From: Lichenibacterium ramalinae
GTDB lineage: Bacteria > Pseudomonadota > Alphaproteobacteria > Rhizobiales > Beijerinckiaceae
Assembly (NCBI RefSeq): GCF_004137085.1
Contig: NZ_QYBC01000035.1
Span: 1 to 33,026, forward strand
Length of the DNA: 33,026 nucleotides
Direction of reading: 5' to 3'
Positions 32,952 to 33,026 of the stretch are shown in pieces. Positions within the stretch are counted from its first letter, which is position 1. Every line of letters begins with the position of its first letter. A program made the translations under genes and the position numbers. Under the pieces are notes generated by a model. It was not told where the DNA came from and made no database searches. It was given only the letters and a program-made list of their open reading frames with translations.

Positions 32952-33026
32952 TGTCCGTCCGATAAGGGCATGTGGGGTTGAGTGACCGGGGCTGCGATGG
33001 TTCCAGGAGGGTGCTGAAACCTGATC
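32952..33026 (+). mobile_element. Probable end of an inserted element, running off the window
   Basis: Sequence beginning TGTCCGTCCGATAAGGGCA interrupts the binding-protein reading frame exactly after the codons for RDALS. The 75 visible bases fit no binding-protein frame. A 5' TG terminus is seen in IS21 and some other insertion-sequence families, but the family cannot be assigned from this fragment. The opposite end and any target duplication lie outside the window. Confidence 0.55.

Overview
The window is about 33 kb of high-GC bacterial DNA. Catabolic operons are packed with ATGA, GTGA and TGATG gene overlaps. Many periplasmic binding proteins, DhaKL, a Gfo/Idh/MocA dehydrogenase and a BtpA-family protein together suggest an alphaproteobacterium, probably Hyphomicrobiales (Methylobacteriaceae, Beijerinckiaceae or Rhizobiaceae-like). 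That placement is inference from gene content and codon use. It reads as an accessory nutrient-uptake region with signs of decay at its right end. No rRNA, tRNA or CRISPR array is supported.

Left block (476-6404, minus strand): a CUT2 (ribose-type) sugar ABC transporter in the order binding protein, double ATPase, permease, followed by an aldo/keto reductase and an Asp/Glu-racemase-like protein. A 211-bp repeat-bounded insert lies between binding protein and ATPase. Three consecutive dyad symmetries lie upstream of the binding protein. Divergent from it (6926-9583, plus) is DhaK-DhaL plus a Gfo/Idh/MocA dehydrogenase resembling D-apiose dehydrogenases, then a convergent SDR (9672-10415, minus). 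Together these suggest uptake, oxidoreduction and phosphorylation of a small ketose or branched sugar.

Middle block (10593-18784, plus): a seven-gene operon of permease, binding protein, double ATPase, second permease, BtpA/SgcQ-like TIM barrel, M42 metallopeptidase (SgcX-like) and FGGY sugar kinase. The architecture is like the Lsr (AI-2) system: two different permeases, an LsrB-like binding protein and an FGGY kinase. However, the AI-2 contact residues are not kept, and BtpA plus M42 stand where LsrF/LsrG would be expected. This is the best candidate for an undescribed pathway.

From 18785 to 19895 there is no supported gene. A decayed alpha/beta hydrolase follows (19896-20780, minus). Then comes a signalling pair on the minus strand: a membrane PAS-GGDEF-EAL protein (21731-24016) and a FeeM-like N-acyl amino acid synthase (20903-21607), with a 31-bp dyad immediately upstream of the latter.

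Right block (24491-30902, minus): a fully overlapping peptide/amide operon. It holds a 5'-truncated hydantoinase remnant, DppC-like and DppB-like permeases, a DppA-like binding protein, an acetamidase/formamidase and a fused DppD-DppF ATPase. A TetR regulator (31163-31879, minus) and a divergent second DppA-like gene (32050 onward) share an intergenic region with a near-ideal TetR-type palindrome. The second binding-protein gene is broken at about 32952, where foreign-looking sequence begins and runs off the window.
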